Assembly (NCBI RefSeq): GCF_004211955.1 | Contig: NZ_RHJI01000012.1 | Coordinates: 124,001-188,000 of the forward strand | Direction of reading: 5' to 3' | Source: Escherichia sp. E1V33 | GTDB taxonomy: Bacteria > Pseudomonadota > Gammaproteobacteria > Enterobacterales > Enterobacteriaceae | Length of the DNA stretch: 64,000 bases | Shown here: in pieces, positions 21,394 to 32,066 of the stretch | How positions within the stretch are numbered: position 1 is the first letter of the stretch | Layout of the letters: each line of letters begins with the position of its first letter | The notes under the pieces: generated by a model | The model's database searches: none | Told to the model about the DNA's origin: nothing | Seen by the model: the letters and a program-made list of their open reading frames with translations, nothing else | Position numbers and translations under genes: made by a program

Positions 21394-21427
21394 AACCTGT
21401 CCTTACATTCCTTATATCAATAAAAGG

Positions 21428-21769
21428 TTAGGGGGTAATTACGCGGCCAGTACGACGGTCCAGGCAACGTAAAGTGTTCGGTTCCCAGTAGGCATTAATG
21501 TTGGCACTTTGTTCGCATTTATCGCGGCTATCGAATGCGGCGTCAACTTTATCCCATTCTTTCTCGGTACGTTTATTGACTTTTTGACGCAGATTGCGAG
21601 TTTCATTCCATTGCTCTTTTTCCATTGTCGCCTGTTGGCGACTCTGTGCGCTGTCGCCAGACTCAATCACCAGTTTATTGGTTTCTGCATGAGTAGTTGC
21701 GCTAAATGCCAGTACGCAAGGTAGCAGAAAAGTGAGCAGTCCGAACCGTTTGCAGAAAGTAATATTCAT
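21428..21769 (-). CDS. ynfB: Periplasmic protein YnfB (DUF1283)
   Basis: 113 residues with a signal peptide ending near AETN (residue 28-30). The mature part is charged and helical and has a C-terminal Cys pair ([10 protein letters not shown] and CLDRRTG). The family is of unknown function and is conserved beside speG. Confidence 0.85.
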   Translation of the reverse strand: MNITFCKRFGLLTFLLPCVLAFSATTHAETNKLVIESGDSAQSRQQATMEKEQWNETRNLRQKVNKRTEKEWDKVDAAFDSRDKCEQSANINAYWEPNTLRCLDRRTGRVITP

Positions 21770-21902
21770 GATTCATTCCTTACATGAATGTTTAAAGGGA
21801 TATTACACGATCCACCGGGAACGCAAAACGTACCAGAAGGATGTATATGGTGATGATATTATGTCGAGCCATAAATATACATGATGTCAATGAGTGACAA
21901 AG

Positions 21903-22229
21903 ATGATTAAAACAACGTTACTGTTTTTTGCTACTGCCTTGTGTGAAATTGTCGGATGCTTTCTGCCCTGGCTGTGGCTTAAACGAAACGCCAGCGTATG
22001 GCTGCTGGTTCCGGCGGGGATTTCACTTGCGCTTTTCGTCTGGCTATTAACATTGCATCCGGCGGCAAGTGGGCGAGTGTATGCAGCTTATGGTGGCGTT
22101 TATGTTTGCACGGCACTACTGTGGCTGCGGGTTGTGGATGGCGTTAAACTCAGTCTCTACGACTGGACAGGGGCATTGGTTGCGCTATGCGGGATGCTGA
22201 TTATTGTTGCTGGCTGGGGACGAGCCTGA
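21903..22229 (+). CDS. ynfA: Inner-membrane protein YnfA (UPF0060, SMR-like)
   Basis: 108 residues from ATG 21903 ([20 protein letters not shown]). An ATG three codons earlier is possible but is not the family start. Four transmembrane helices with a Glu in helix 1 ([10 protein letters not shown]) resemble small multidrug resistance proteins. Drug efflux by YnfA has been described for Shigella, but the role in this strain is unproven. Confidence 0.92.
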   Translation: MIKTTLLFFATALCEIVGCFLPWLWLKRNASVWLLVPAGISLALFVWLLTLHPAASGRVYAAYGGVYVCTALLWLRVVDGVKLSLYDWTGALVALCGMLIIVAGWGRA

Positions 22230-22328
22230 TCTTGTTGGGATTAAGCAATGCCTTTTATTATTAACAAGATACGATCTTAGAGGTGTCCAGAATAACAACA
22301 CAGTCCGGCTGTCTTTAGAACTATTCAC

Positions 22329-22351
22329 GGCGCAAATACGCGCCTTTTTTT
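22329..22351 (+). terminator. Intrinsic terminator between ynfA and rspA
   Basis: GGCGC-AAATAC-GCGCC is followed by seven T residues, the classic Rho-independent layout. It lies 100 bp after ynfA and shields rspA from read-through. Confidence 0.8.
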
Positions 22352-22448
22352 GTGATCGCGCTTACCTTTTACAATATTTATACTTGTATGGTAGTAGCTC
22401 AGTTGCGTAGATTTCATGCATCACGACAAGCGATGCAAGGAATCGAAC

Positions 22449-23663
22449 ATGAAGATCGTAAGGGCTGAAGTTTTTGTTACCTGTCCGGGGCGTAATTTCG
22501 TCACCTTAAAAATCACCACCGAGGACGGTATTACCGGTCTTGGCGATGCCACACTGAATGGACGCGAGCTTTCCGTTGCGTCTTACCTGCAAGATCATCT
22601 TTGTCCGCAGCTTATAGGCCGCGATGCTCACCGTATCGAAGATATCTGGCAGTTTTTCTATAAAGGGGCGTACTGGCGTCGCGGTCCAGTCACCATGTCG
22701 GCCATTTCAGCTGTTGATATGGCGCTGTGGGACATCAAAGCCAAAGCCGCCAACATGCCGCTTTATCAGCTACTGGGTGGCGCGTCTCGCGAAGGGGTTA
22801 TGGTTTATTGTCACACGACCGGTCACTCCATTGATGAGGCACTGGATGATTATGCTCGTCATCAGGAATTGGGATTCAAAGCCATTCGCGTACAGTGCGG
22901 CATTCCAGGCATGAAGACCACCTATGGTATGTCCAAAGGCAAAGGGCTGGCTTATGAACCTGCGACCAAAGGGCAATGGCCGGAAGAGCAGTTATGGTCG
23001 ACGGAAAAATATCTCGACTTCATGCCAAAACTGTTCGACGCGGTACGTAACAAGTTTGGTTTTGATGAACATCTGCTGCATGACATGCACCATCGCTTAA
23101 CGCCTATTGAAGCGGCGCGCTTTGGTAAAAGCATTGAAGATTATCGCATGTTCTGGATGGAAGACCCGACGCCTGCGGAAAACCAGGAGTGTTTCCGCCT
23201 CATTCGCCAACACACCGTCACGCCAATTGCAGTGGGTGAAGTCTTCAATAGCATTTGGGACTGCAAACAGCTGATAGAAGAACAACTCATTGACTATATC
23301 CGCACCACGCTGACTCATGCGGGCGGCATCACCGGTATGCGTCGGATCGCTGATTTCGCATCCTTGTATCAGGTACGCACTGGCTCACACGGTCCTTCTG
23401 ATTTGTCACCTGTCTGCATGGCTGCGGCGCTGCACTTTGATCTGTGGGTACCAAATTTCGGCGTTCAGGAATATATGGGCTATTCAGAACAAATGCTCGA
23501 GGTCTTCCCGCATAACTGGACTTTCGATAACGGCTATATGCATCCGGGCGACAAACCGGGTCTTGGTATCGAGTTTGATGAAAAGCTGGCAGCAAAATAC
23601 CCCTACGAACCTGCTTATCTGCCAGTCGCACGTCTGGAAGATGGCACGCTGTGGAACTGGTAA
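22449..23663 (+). CDS. rspA: Starvation-sensing protein RspA (enolase superfamily, mannonate dehydratase-like)
   Basis: 404 residues from ATG 22449 ([20 protein letters not shown]). An in-frame ATG at 22416 adds 11 residues without family support. It has the enolase-superfamily capping domain (1-120) and barrel, with metal ligands in [14 protein letters not shown] (near 208) and EDPTPAEN (near 239). Members dehydrate D-mannonate or related acid sugars, though E. coli RspA has low or no activity. Overexpression was first linked to homoserine-lactone signalling. It heads the rspA-rspB-ydfJ-ydfI cluster of sugar-acid genes. Confidence 0.95.
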   Translation: MKIVRAEVFVTCPGRNFVTLKITTEDGITGLGDATLNGRELSVASYLQDHLCPQLIGRDAHRIEDIWQFFYKGAYWRRGPVTMSAISAVDMALWDIKAKAANMPLYQLLGGASREGVMVYCHTTGHSIDEALDDYARHQELGFKAIRVQCGIPGMKTTYGMSKGKGLAYEPATKGQWPEEQLWSTEKYLDFMPKLFDAVRNKFGFDEHLLHDMHHRLTPIEAARFGKSIEDYRMFWMEDPTPAENQECFRLIRQHTVTPIAVGEVFNSIWDCKQLIEEQLIDYIRTTLTHAGGITGMRRIADFASLYQVRTGSHGPSDLSPVCMAAALHFDLWVPNFGVQEYMGYSEQMLEVFPHNWTFDNGYMHPGDKPGLGIEFDEKLAAKYPYEPAYLPVARLEDGTLWNW

Positions 23664-23674
23664 GGAGAAAAATA

Positions 23675-24694
23675 ATGAAAAGTATTTTAATTGAAAAACC
23701 AAATCAACTGGCAATTATCGAACGTGAAATTCCCAACCCGTCTGCGGGTGAAGTACGGGTAAAAGTGAAACTGGCCGGGATTTGCGGCTCTGATAGCCAT
23801 ATTTATCGCGGTCATAATCCGTTTGCGAAATATCCACGCGTCATTGGCCACGAATTTTTTGGCGTGATTGATGCAGTCGGTGAGGGTATTGAAAACAGCC
23901 GGATTGGTGAGCGTGTTGCGGTAGATCCGGTAGTGAGCTGTGGGCATTGCTATCCGTGCTCAATTGGTAAACCGAATGTTTGTACAACGCTGGCTGTATT
24001 AGGTGTTCATGCTGACGGCGGTTTTAGTGAATATGCCGTTGTTCCGGCAAAAAATGCGTGGAAAATCCCCGATACAGTGGCAGATAAATTTGCGGTAATG
24101 ATCGAGCCCTTTACCATTGCGGCGAACGTTACCGGACACGGTAAACCAACTGAAGATGACACCGTGCTGGTTTATGGCGCAGGTCCGATTGGTCTGACTA
24201 TTGTTCAGGTATTAAAGGGTGTTTATAACGTCAAAAACGTGATCGTTGCCGATCGCATTGATGAACGACTGGAAAAAGCGAAAGAGAGCGGGGCGGATTG
24301 GGCGATTAATAACGGTCAGACACCGCTTGGCGAAATATTCGCTGAAAAAGGAATCAAGCCAACATTAATTATTGATGCTGCTTGTCATCCTTCAATTTTG
24401 AAAGAAGCGGTTACGTTGGCTTCTCCAGCGGCACGTATTGTGTTAATGGGCTTTTCCAGTGAACCGTCTGAAGTCATTCAGCAGGGAATTACCGGAAAAG
24501 AACTTTCTATTTTCTCCTCCCGGTTAAATGCCAACAAATTCCCGGTCGTGATCGACTGGTTAAGTAAAGGGTTAATTAAACCAGAAAAATTAATTACCCA
24601 CACGTTTGAGTTTCAGCATGTTGCTGATGCCATAAGTTTATTTGAACAGGATCAAAAACATTGCTGCAAAGTCTTACTCACTTTTTCTGAATAA
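23675..24694 (+). CDS. rspB: Zinc-type alcohol dehydrogenase-like protein RspB
   Basis: 339 residues from ATG 23675, preceded by GGAGAAAAATA. Medium-chain dehydrogenase: catalytic zinc residues in ICGSDSH (Cys near 37) and GHEFFG (His near 59), structural zinc cysteines in CGHCYPCSIGKPNVC, and NAD fold GAGPIGL (near 166). It probably oxidises a sugar acid such as L-gulonate. It is 11 bp downstream of rspA and so co-transcribed. Confidence 0.94.
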   Translation: MKSILIEKPNQLAIIEREIPNPSAGEVRVKVKLAGICGSDSHIYRGHNPFAKYPRVIGHEFFGVIDAVGEGIENSRIGERVAVDPVVSCGHCYPCSIGKPNVCTTLAVLGVHADGGFSEYAVVPAKNAWKIPDTVADKFAVMIEPFTIAANVTGHGKPTEDDTVLVYGAGPIGLTIVQVLKGVYNVKNVIVADRIDERLEKAKESGADWAINNGQTPLGEIFAEKGIKPTLIIDAACHPSILKEAVTLASPAARIVLMGFSSEPSEVIQQGITGKELSIFSSRLNANKFPVVIDWLSKGLIKPEKLITHTFEFQHVADAISLFEQDQKHCCKVLLTFSE

Positions 24695-24751
24695 TACCAA
24701 TAACAGCGAGTAAGTAGTACGCATCTTACCTCTTATTTAGAGATATCCATT

Positions 24752-26119
24752 ATGACAATAGAAAAACACGAAAGAAGCACTAAGGATTTGGTGAAAGCAG
24801 CAGTGTCGGGATGGCTGGGGACCGCGCTTGAATTCATGGATTTTCAGCTATATTCGCTCGGCGCAGCGTTAGTGTTTCATGAGATATTTTTCCCGGAATC
24901 ATCAACTGCAATGGCGTTAATTCTGGCAATGGGAACCTACGGCGCAGGCTATGTGGCACGTATTGTCGGAGCATTTATTTTCGGCAAAATGGGCGACAGA
25001 ATAGGGCGTAAAAAAGTACTCTTTATTACCATCACCATGATGGGGATCTGTACCACCCTAATTGGCGTGTTGCCGACCTATGCGCAGATTGGTGTTTTTG
25101 CGCCAATCCTACTGGTGACTCTGCGTATTATTCAGGGGCTGGGAGCAGGCGCGGAAATTTCTGGTGCTGGTACTATGCTTGCTGAATATGCACCGAAAGG
25201 AAAGCGCGGGATTATCTCCTCGTTCGTCGCGATGGGAACGAACTGCGGTACCTTGAGCGCAACGGCAATCTGGGCCTTTATGTTCTTTATTCTCAGTAAA
25301 GAAGAACTGCTGGCATGGGGATGGCGTATACCGTTCCTGGCGAGTGTGGTGGTGATGGTCTTTGCTATCTGGCTGCGCATGAACCTGAAAGAAAGCCCGG
25401 TCTTTGAGAAGGTTAATGACAGTCAGCAACCTGCAGCAAAAGCTGTGCCTTCTGGCAGTATGTTCCAGAGCAAATCTTTTTGGCTGGCAACGGGTCTTCG
25501 TTTTGGACAGGCAGGAAACTCCGGCCTGATTCAAACATTCCTTGCAGGTTATTTAGTACAAACATTGCTGTTTAATAAAGCAATTCCGACAGATGCCTTA
25601 ATGATCAGCTCAATTATCGGCTTTATGACTATTCCATTCCTGGGATGGTTGTCCGATAAAATTGGTCGTCGTATTCCCTACATTATTATGAATACTTCAG
25701 CCATGGTGCTGGCGTGGCCAATGCTGTCTATTATCGTCGATAAAAGCTATGCCCCGAGCACCATCATGGTTGCGTTGATTGTGATTCATAACTGTGCGGT
25801 GTTGGGATTATTTGCCCTGGAAAATATTACCATGGCAGAGATGTTCGGCTGTAAAAACCGCTTTACCCGGATGGCAATTTCTAAAGAAATTGGTGGTCTT
25901 ATTGCCTCAGGTTTCGGTCCTATCCTGGCGGGTATTTTCTGCACCATGACTGAGTCCTGGTATCCGATTGCGATAATGATTATGGCTTATTCTGTTATCG
26001 GTTTAATCTCCGCGCTGAAAATGCCAGAAGTTAAAGACCGCGATTTGAGTGCGCTGGAAGATGCGGCAGAAAATCAACCACACGTTGTAAGAGCTGCACA
26101 ACCTTCAACAAGTCTGTAA
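24752..26119 (+). CDS. ydfJ: MFS metabolite transporter YdfJ, uninterrupted
   Basis: 455 residues with twelve transmembrane helices of the MHS (metabolite:H+ symporter) family. The signature [14 protein letters not shown] is at about 79-92 and its repeat LSDKIGRR at about 296. The likely cargo is a sugar acid used by RspA, RspB and YdfI. In K-12 this gene is interrupted by the Qin prophage, as I recall it. Here the frame is complete and its terminator and ydfI follow directly, so the site is empty. It is 57 bp from rspB. Confidence 0.9.
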   Translation: MTIEKHERSTKDLVKAAVSGWLGTALEFMDFQLYSLGAALVFHEIFFPESSTAMALILAMGTYGAGYVARIVGAFIFGKMGDRIGRKKVLFITITMMGICTTLIGVLPTYAQIGVFAPILLVTLRIIQGLGAGAEISGAGTMLAEYAPKGKRGIISSFVAMGTNCGTLSATAIWAFMFFILSKEELLAWGWRIPFLASVVVMVFAIWLRMNLKESPVFEKVNDSQQPAAKAVPSGSMFQSKSFWLATGLRFGQAGNSGLIQTFLAGYLVQTLLFNKAIPTDALMISSIIGFMTIPFLGWLSDKIGRRIPYIIMNTSAMVLAWPMLSIIVDKSYAPSTIMVALIVIHNCAVLGLFALENITMAEMFGCKNRFTRMAISKEIGGLIASGFGPILAGIFCTMTESWYPIAIMIMAYSVIGLISALKMPEVKDRDLSALEDAAENQPHVVRAAQPSTSL

Positions 26120-26125
26120 ATCCAG

Positions 26126-26152
26126 AATCCCTTCTCTTAGTGAGGAGGGATT
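26126..26152 (+). terminator. Terminator after ydfJ
   Basis: AATCCCTTCTC pairs with GAGGAGGGATT (one G-T) around TTAGT, and TTTT follows. Read-through into ydfI is still possible. Confidence 0.75.
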
Positions 26153-26207
26153 TTATATTCATATAACAAACCATTCAGCTTGCCATATTAAAATTAAAGG
26201 AATTGTC

Positions 26208-27668
26208 ATGGGAAATAATTTGTTATCAGCAAAAGCGACACTCCCTGTTTATGATCGTAATAAGCTGGCGGCAAAAATTGTTCATTTAGGATTTGGCGCA
26301 TTTCATCGCGCGCATCAGGGCGTGTACACCGATATCCTGGCTGCCGAGCATCACAGTGATTGGGGTTACTATGAAGTGAACCTGATTGGCGGTGAACAGC
26401 AAATAGCCGATCTAAAACAGCAAGATAATCTCTATACCGTTGCAGAAATGTCGGCCGATGCCTGGACCGCTCGTGTAGTGGGGGTAGTGAAAAACGCGTT
26501 GCATGTACAAATAGACGGTTTAGAAGCTGTGCTTGCTGCCATGTGTGAACCGCAAATTGCGATTGTTTCTCTTACTATTACAGAGAAAGGCTATTTTCAC
26601 TCTCCGGCGACCGGGCAGTTAATGCTGGATCACCCTATGATCGTTGACGATCTAACCAATCCCCACCAGCCGAAAACGGCACCAGGGGTTATTGTGGAGG
26701 CGCTGGCCCGGCGTAAGGCCGCTGGGTTACCGGCATTTACGGTAATGTCGTGCGACAATATGCCGGAAAATGGTCATGTGGTGCGTGACGTTGTCACTTC
26801 TTATGCGCATGCTGTCGATACAGAACTGGCGCAATGGATTGTAGAAAACGTGACTTTCCCTTCGACAATGGTCGATCGCATTGTCCCGGCGGTGACGGCT
26901 GAAACGCTGAATAAAATAGAGCAGCTCACCGGTGTGTGCGATCCAGCAGGTGTAGCCTGTGAACCGTTCCGTCAGTGGGTTATTGAAGATAACTTTGTTG
27001 CCGGACGTCCGGAATGGCAAAAAGCAGGTGCTGAACTGGTCAGTGATGTGCTGCCTTATGAAGAGATGAAACTTCGTATGCTCAACGGCAGCCACTCATT
27101 CCTGGCGTATCTGGGCTATCTGGCCGGATATCAGCATATTAATGACTGCATGGAAGATGAAAATTATCGCCGTGCGGCACATGCCTTGATGTTGCAGGAA
27201 CAGGCACCGACGCTGAAAGTGCAGGACGTGGATCTGCAAAATTATGCGGCTCGACTGATTGAACGCTACAGTAATCCAGCGTTACGCCATCGAACCTGGC
27301 AGATTGCGATGGATGGCAGTCAGAAGCTCCCGCAGCGAATGCTGGATTCCATTCGCTGGCATCTGACACAGGGCAGCGCGTTCGATCTGTTGGCGCTTGG
27401 CGTTGCTGGTTGGATGCGATATGTCGGCGGTGTTGATGAGCAGGGTAATCCCATTGAAATCAGTGACCCGTTATTACCAGTCATTCAGAAGGCAGTGCAA
27501 AGTAGTGCAGAAGGGAAAGCGCGCGTGCAGTCCTTGATGGCGATTAATGCGATATTTGGTGATGATTTGCCGAACAATGCGTTGTTCACTGCAAAGGTAA
27601 CGGAAGCGTATTTGTCTTTATCAGCGCAGGGTGCGAAAGCGACCGTGGCGAAATATGCGGTGAAGTGA
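26208..27668 (+). CDS. ydfI: Mannonate/fructuronate oxidoreductase family protein YdfI
   Basis: 486 residues of the polyol-specific long-chain dehydrogenase (mannitol dehydrogenase) family. The N-terminal NAD fold contains [19 protein letters not shown] (residues 24-42). The C-terminal domain has the family's catalytic lysine block ([20 protein letters not shown], near 287). It interconverts D-mannonate and D-fructuronate or a similar pair. It belongs by context to the rsp cluster and is distantly related to UxaB at about 47 kb in this window. Confidence 0.92.
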   Translation: MGNNLLSAKATLPVYDRNKLAAKIVHLGFGAFHRAHQGVYTDILAAEHHSDWGYYEVNLIGGEQQIADLKQQDNLYTVAEMSADAWTARVVGVVKNALHVQIDGLEAVLAAMCEPQIAIVSLTITEKGYFHSPATGQLMLDHPMIVDDLTNPHQPKTAPGVIVEALARRKAAGLPAFTVMSCDNMPENGHVVRDVVTSYAHAVDTELAQWIVENVTFPSTMVDRIVPAVTAETLNKIEQLTGVCDPAGVACEPFRQWVIEDNFVAGRPEWQKAGAELVSDVLPYEEMKLRMLNGSHSFLAYLGYLAGYQHINDCMEDENYRRAAHALMLQEQAPTLKVQDVDLQNYAARLIERYSNPALRHRTWQIAMDGSQKLPQRMLDSIRWHLTQGSAFDLLALGVAGWMRYVGGVDEQGNPIEISDPLLPVIQKAVQSSAEGKARVQSLMAINAIFGDDLPNNALFTAKVTEAYLSLSAQGAKATVAKYAVK

Positions 27669-27679
27669 TAAGTGACAGC

Positions 27680-27700
27680 AATGCCGCCATCGGCGGCATT
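27680..27700. terminator. Bidirectional terminator between ydfI and ydfZ
   Basis: AATGCCGCC and GGCGGCATT form a perfect 9-bp stem with an ATC loop between convergent genes. Confidence 0.75.
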
Positions 27701-27707
27701 CACACAC

Positions 27708-27911
27708 TTAGTTCATGCCGAGACGAATCAGGTCCAGAGGTGCGAGTTTTTCATCACAACCTTCAACTACTACGGTTTTACCGCGGCGAATTTGCTCTGC
27801 GGTCAAACCTTCAGTATCAATCGACAGGATCTTGCCAGTGTGACCGGTGCCGCTAACCATAACACGGCTGCCAGTAGTGATTGCGTTACGGTTACGATCG
27901 TAGGTCGTCAT
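27708..27911 (-). CDS. ydfZ: Small selenium-associated protein YdfZ
   Basis: 67 residues forming one small beta-rich domain ([20 protein letters not shown]). The single cysteine ([11 protein letters not shown], near 51) is the probable site at which selenium was reported to bind in E. coli YdfZ. Function is not established. An FNR-like site lies about 85 bp upstream, fitting its known anaerobic induction. Confidence 0.9.
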   Translation of the reverse strand: MTTYDRNRNAITTGSRVMVSGTGHTGKILSIDTEGLTAEQIRRGKTVVVEGCDEKLAPLDLIRLGMN

Positions 27912-27992
27912 AGGTGTTTTCTCCTTTCTGATTTACAGTCGAAGCCCACGTAACGGGCGCAATATAAATACTCCTGTCGAGTGAATTTTTTT

Positions 27993-28006
27993 TTGTTTAT
28001 GATCAA
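27993..28006 (-). promoter_or_regulatory. FNR box upstream of ydfZ
   Basis: The minus strand reads TTGATCATAAACAA, nine of ten matches to TTGAT-N4-ATCAA. It is centred about 88 bp before the ydfZ start codon. ydfZ is known to be FNR-activated. Confidence 0.65.
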
Positions 28007-28053
28007 GTTCACATCTTTTTTGATGCTTGCATAAACCAGAAGAAGGGGATGAA

Positions 28054-28077
28054 CTCTCACCCCGAATGGGATGAGAG
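28054..28077 (-). terminator. Hairpin after ydfH
   Basis: CTCTCACCCC and GGGATGAGAG form a 10-bp stem (one G-T) with a GAAT loop, 9 bp past the ydfH stop. The tail is pyrimidine-rich on the minus strand. Confidence 0.6.
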
Positions 28078-28085
28078 GAAAAGAA

Positions 28086-28772
28086 TTACTCTTCGCTGAA
28101 CCAGTCGCTATTTTCCTGGCGTATTAGCTGTACGGACTCACTGATCTCCTGCAAATGCAATGCCATTGCCTTTTCAACTGCATCACCATCATGTGCTTGC
28201 AGCGCAGAGAAAATATCCATGTGCTGGCGAAGCAGCATTTCCGGCGGCGAAACGTGGTCAAAACTCATGTAGCGCACCCGATCAACGGTCGCTTTCAGGT
28301 TTTCAATGGTGTCCCAGGCGAGCTGACAATCAGCAATATCAGTAAGGAGTTGATGGAAGTTGTCATCAAGTTCAAAAAAATCATCCAGTTGCTTGCGCTC
28401 AATGGCAATGCGTTGCTGGTGAAGATTTTGCTCAAGTTGGTAGCACTGGCTTTCAGTAATCATGCTTGCTGCCCGCCGTGCCACCGCGCACTCAATGGCC
28501 TGTCGAATAAAACTGCCATTGCGAACCTGGGTCATGGAGATTTTATTGACGTAGCTGCCACGCTGCGGGCGAATTTGAATCAGGCCGTTTTCAGCCAGTT
28601 TAATGAAGGCTTCGCGAACCGGCTGGCGTGACACATTGAAACGAACAGAAACTTCTTTTTCCGACAACGGCGTACCTGGTGCAATCAGGCAATGCACAAT
28701 GTCGCGACGAAGAATACGATAAATTTGCTGATTGACAGGCTGTGTGGGATTAAGTTGTGTTTCGACGGTCAT
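28086..28772 (-). CDS. ydfH: GntR-family regulator YdfH (RspR)
   Basis: 228 residues: winged helix at 10-75 ([20 protein letters not shown]) and an FCD-type all-helical effector domain at 80-220, with the metal-ligand pattern typical of the FadR/VanR branch. YdfH represses rspAB in E. coli (name RspR), so its target is the cluster a few kb upstream in this window. Confidence 0.93.
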   Translation of the reverse strand: MTVETQLNPTQPVNQQIYRILRRDIVHCLIAPGTPLSEKEVSVRFNVSRQPVREAFIKLAENGLIQIRPQRGSYVNKISMTQVRNGSFIRQAIECAVARRAASMITESQCYQLEQNLHQQRIAIERKQLDDFFELDDNFHQLLTDIADCQLAWDTIENLKATVDRVRYMSFDHVSPPEMLLRQHMDIFSALQAHDGDAVEKAMALHLQEISESVQLIRQENSDWFSEE

Positions 28773-28860
28773 TCGTTCTTGCTTTTGAGTGGGTTAACCG
28801 CAAGAGTCTACCACTTTTTTGTGACAAGCAATAACCCGGCGGTGAGGCCGGGTATAAAAA

Positions 28861-29607
28861 TTAATGCCGATGGACATTCAGCCCGGCATAGCTTTGGGTA
28901 ACCGGCATCATTTCCAGGGTATTGATGTTAACGTGAGCGGGGAGTGTGGCTACCCACCAGACGGCTTCGCTAACATCTTCTGGCGTCAGCGCAACGGTAT
29001 TTTGATAGGTTTTTTCTGCTTTGCCGTCATCGCCTTTAAAACGGACATTGGAAAATTCGGTGCCGCCTACCAGTCCCGGTTCGATGTCTGTGACACGTAC
29101 TGCCGTACCGTGCAGATCTGTGCGTAGATTCAGGCTGAACTGACGAACAAACGCTTTTGTTGCACCGTAGACGTTGCCACCTGCATATGGCCAGCTACCC
29201 GCCGTTGAACCAATGTTAATAATGTGACCACAATTGCGCTCAACCATGCCCGGCAGGACTGCGCGCGTCATATATACGAGGCCCTTATTGTTGGTATCAA
29301 TCATGGTTTCCCAGTCTTCAACGCTCGCTTTATGTGCAGGTTCCATACCCAGCGCCAGTCCAGCATTGTTCACCAGAATATCAATCTCACGCCACTCGGC
29401 AGGAAGCGATGCCAGCATTTCTTCAATGGCGGCGCGGTTGCGGACGTCCAGTTGGGCAATATAAAGATTATCTCCCAGCTCGTCTTTTAACTCCTGCAAA
29501 CGCTCCTGACGGCGGCCAGTGGCGATAACTTTATGCCCTTGTTGAATAAAACGACGAGTAATGCATTCACCAAAACCTGCCGTTGCTCCAGTTACTAAAA
29601 CGATCAT
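28861..29607 (-). CDS. ydfG: NADP-dependent 3-hydroxy acid dehydrogenase YdfG
   Basis: 248 residues from ATG 29607 (MIVLVTGATAGFGECITRRF). The ATG five codons upstream is not the family start. Short-chain dehydrogenase with TGATAGFG cofactor loop (6-13), NNAG (near 80) and the YGATK catalytic Tyr/Lys (near 147-151). It oxidises L-allo-threonine and serine and reduces malonic semialdehyde, part of pyrimidine-catabolism detoxification through the Rut pathway. Confidence 0.96.
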   Translation of the reverse strand: MIVLVTGATAGFGECITRRFIQQGHKVIATGRRQERLQELKDELGDNLYIAQLDVRNRAAIEEMLASLPAEWREIDILVNNAGLALGMEPAHKASVEDWETMIDTNNKGLVYMTRAVLPGMVERNCGHIINIGSTAGSWPYAGGNVYGATKAFVRQFSLNLRTDLHGTAVRVTDIEPGLVGGTEFSNVRFKGDDGKAEKTYQNTVALTPEDVSEAVWWVATLPAHVNINTLEMMPVTQSYAGLNVHRH

Positions 29608-29743
29608 CTCACTGTTCCTCAACGCTTTTGTGTGTCACTAACATAGCACGTGATGCTTAAGAGCGGGTAATACTGGTTTGCAAGATTGCACTCCGGTATC
29701 AGTAAGCCTACGCTATGGAACACCTCGTTTTCAGGAGTAGAAA

Positions 29744-31789
29744 ATGTCAACGACGAATCCTTTTCTTACGCAGAGCACGCTGCCTTATATGGCTCCCCAT
29801 TTTGATCAGATTGCAAATCATCACTATCGCCCGGCATTCGACGAGGGGATGCGGCAAAAGCGGGCTGAGATAGAAGCAATAGCGTTAAACCCGCAGACGC
29901 CCGATTTTACTAACACTATTCTGGCTCTTGAAAAGAGCGGGGAATTACTCACACGTGTAACCAGCGTCTTCTTCGCTATGACTTCGGCACATACCAACGA
30001 TGAATTACAGCGTCTTGATGAACAGTTCTCTGCGGAACTTGCGGAACTGGCTAATGACATTTACCTGAACGGCGAATTGTTCGCTCGGGTAGATGCCATC
30101 TGGCAGCGCCGTGAATCCCTGAGTCTTGATAGCGAATCCATTCGACTGGTCGAGGTGATTCATCAACGTTTTGTTCTTGCCGGGGCCAGACTTGCAGAGG
30201 CCGATAAAGCAAAATTAAAAGTGCTGAACACAGAGGCTGCGACCCTTATTAGTCAGTTTAACCAGCGGTTATTAGCCGCGAACAAATCCGGTGGTCTGGT
30301 GGTTGACGATATTGGGCAACTGGCGGGGATGAGTGAGCAAGATATTGCCCTGGCGGCGGAGGCGGCGCGCGAGAAAGGTCTGGATAATAAGTGGCTTATC
30401 CCACTGCTGAATACCACCCAGCAACCGGCGCTTGCTGAACTGCGCGATCGTGCGACGCGTGAAAAACTGTTCACTGCTGGCTGGACGCGAGCAGAAAAAA
30501 ATGACGCTAACGATACCCGTGCCATTATTCAACGGCTGGTGGAGATCCGCGCACAGCAGGCGAACCTACTTGGTTTCCCTCATTATGCTGCGTGGAAAAT
30601 CGCCGACCAGATGGCAAAAACCCCCGAAGCAGCACTTAACTTTATGCGTGAAATTGTCCCGGCCGCTCGTAAGCGAGCAGACGATGAACTGGCGTCTATT
30701 CAGGCGGTTATCGAAAAGCAGCAGGGCGGATTTAGCGCCCAGCCGTGGGACTGGGCATTTTATGCCGAGCAGGTAAGACGTGAGAAATTCTGTCTCGATG
30801 AAGCGCAGCTCAAACCTTATTTCGAATTGAACACAGTGTTGAATGAGGGAGTATTCTGGACTGCCAACCAGCTTTTCGGCATTAAGTTTGTCGAGCGCTT
30901 TGATATACCTGTCTATCATCCGGATGTGCGCGTATGGGAAATATTTGACCATAATGGCGTTGGACTTGCGCTATTTTACGGTGATTTCTTTGCCCGTGAT
31001 TCCAAAAGCGGCGGTGCGTGGATGGGGAATTTTGTTGAACAATCTACGTTCAATGAGACACGTCCCGTTATTTACAATGTTTGCAATTATCAGAAACCAG
31101 TGACAGGCGAACCTGCATTGCTATTGTGGGACGATGTTATAACCTTATTCCATGAATTTGGTCATACGCTGCACGGCCTGTTTGCCAGCCAACGTTATGC
31201 GACACTTTCTGGCACCAACACGCCGCGTGATTTCGTCGAGTTCCCTTCACAAATCAACGAACACTGGGCGACAAATCCTCAGGTATTCTCTCGCTATGCG
31301 AGACATTACCAAACCGGAGAAGCCATGCCGGAAGAGTTACAGCAGAAAATGCGCAATGCCAGCCTGTTCAATAAAGGCTACGAGATGAGCGAGTTACTTA
31401 GCGCAGCACTTCTTGATATGCGCTGGCATTGTCTGGAAGAGAATGAAGCACGCCACGACGTGAACGATTTCGAACTTCGGGCGCTGGCAGCGGAAAACAT
31501 GAATCTTCCTGCGGTACCTCCGCGTTATCGCAGCAGTTATTTCGCTCACATTTTTGGCGGTGGATATGCGGCGGGTTACTACGCGTATCTGTGGACGCAA
31601 ATGCTGGCAGACGATGGTTATCAATGGTTTGTCGAGGAGGGCGGTTTAACGCGTGAAAACGGACAACGTTTTCGCGAGGCTATCCTTTCCAAAGGTAATA
31701 GCGAAGATTTAGAACGCTTGTATCACCAGTGGCGAGGTAAGGCACCACAGATTACACCGATGCTGCAACATCGCGGCTTGAACGTATAA
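29744..31789 (+). CDS. dcp: Dipeptidyl carboxypeptidase Dcp
   Basis: 681 residues, peptidase family M3. The zinc motif HEFGH is at 470-474 (LFHEFGHTLHGLF), with the downstream glutamate expected in the next helix (RDFVEFPSQINEHW). It removes C-terminal dipeptides from peptides in the cytoplasm and periplasm. Divergent from ydfG. Confidence 0.97.
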   Translation: MSTTNPFLTQSTLPYMAPHFDQIANHHYRPAFDEGMRQKRAEIEAIALNPQTPDFTNTILALEKSGELLTRVTSVFFAMTSAHTNDELQRLDEQFSAELAELANDIYLNGELFARVDAIWQRRESLSLDSESIRLVEVIHQRFVLAGARLAEADKAKLKVLNTEAATLISQFNQRLLAANKSGGLVVDDIGQLAGMSEQDIALAAEAAREKGLDNKWLIPLLNTTQQPALAELRDRATREKLFTAGWTRAEKNDANDTRAIIQRLVEIRAQQANLLGFPHYAAWKIADQMAKTPEAALNFMREIVPAARKRADDELASIQAVIEKQQGGFSAQPWDWAFYAEQVRREKFCLDEAQLKPYFELNTVLNEGVFWTANQLFGIKFVERFDIPVYHPDVRVWEIFDHNGVGLALFYGDFFARDSKSGGAWMGNFVEQSTFNETRPVIYNVCNYQKPVTGEPALLLWDDVITLFHEFGHTLHGLFASQRYATLSGTNTPRDFVEFPSQINEHWATNPQVFSRYARHYQTGEAMPEELQQKMRNASLFNKGYEMSELLSAALLDMRWHCLEENEARHDVNDFELRALAAENMNLPAVPPRYRSSYFAHIFGGGYAAGYYAYLWTQMLADDGYQWFVEEGGLTRENGQRFREAILSKGNSEDLERLYHQWRGKAPQITPMLQHRGLNV

Positions 31790-31799
31790 TTTTGCAAGA

Positions 31800-31829
31800 G
31801 TAAGCCGGATTGACTGCAATCCGGCTTAC
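31800..31829 (+). terminator. Terminator after dcp
   Basis: GTAAGCCGGATT and AATCCGGCTTAC make a perfect 12-bp stem with a 6-base loop, 11 bp beyond the dcp stop. Confidence 0.8.
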
Positions 31830-31920
31830 AAATTAATGTCCTGTAAATTTTTATCGATAATAACCTGTGACCGGGGAATTATCTTAAGTTTATTATTTAT
31901 TCTGCACTGCCATATTGTTG

Positions 31921-31934
31921 ATGATAATTATCAT
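31921..31934. promoter_or_regulatory. Fur-like palindrome upstream of ydeI
   Basis: ATGATAATTATCAT is a perfect 14-bp palindrome whose TGATAAT/ATTATCA content resembles the Fur operator core. It sits about 130 bp before the ydeI start. Iron control is inferred only from the motif. AT-rich palindromes also arise by chance. Confidence 0.35.
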
Positions 31935-32066
31935 TACTTAATGAGATTTAGGGGGTAATCGGCTGATTTTAAGCGAGTTATGATAATTAGACTAATTCTT
32001 AGTGGCTATTTTATAAAACAGCAACCAGACTTAATAAATTAAACCAAACGCCATTAAGGAGTCAGT

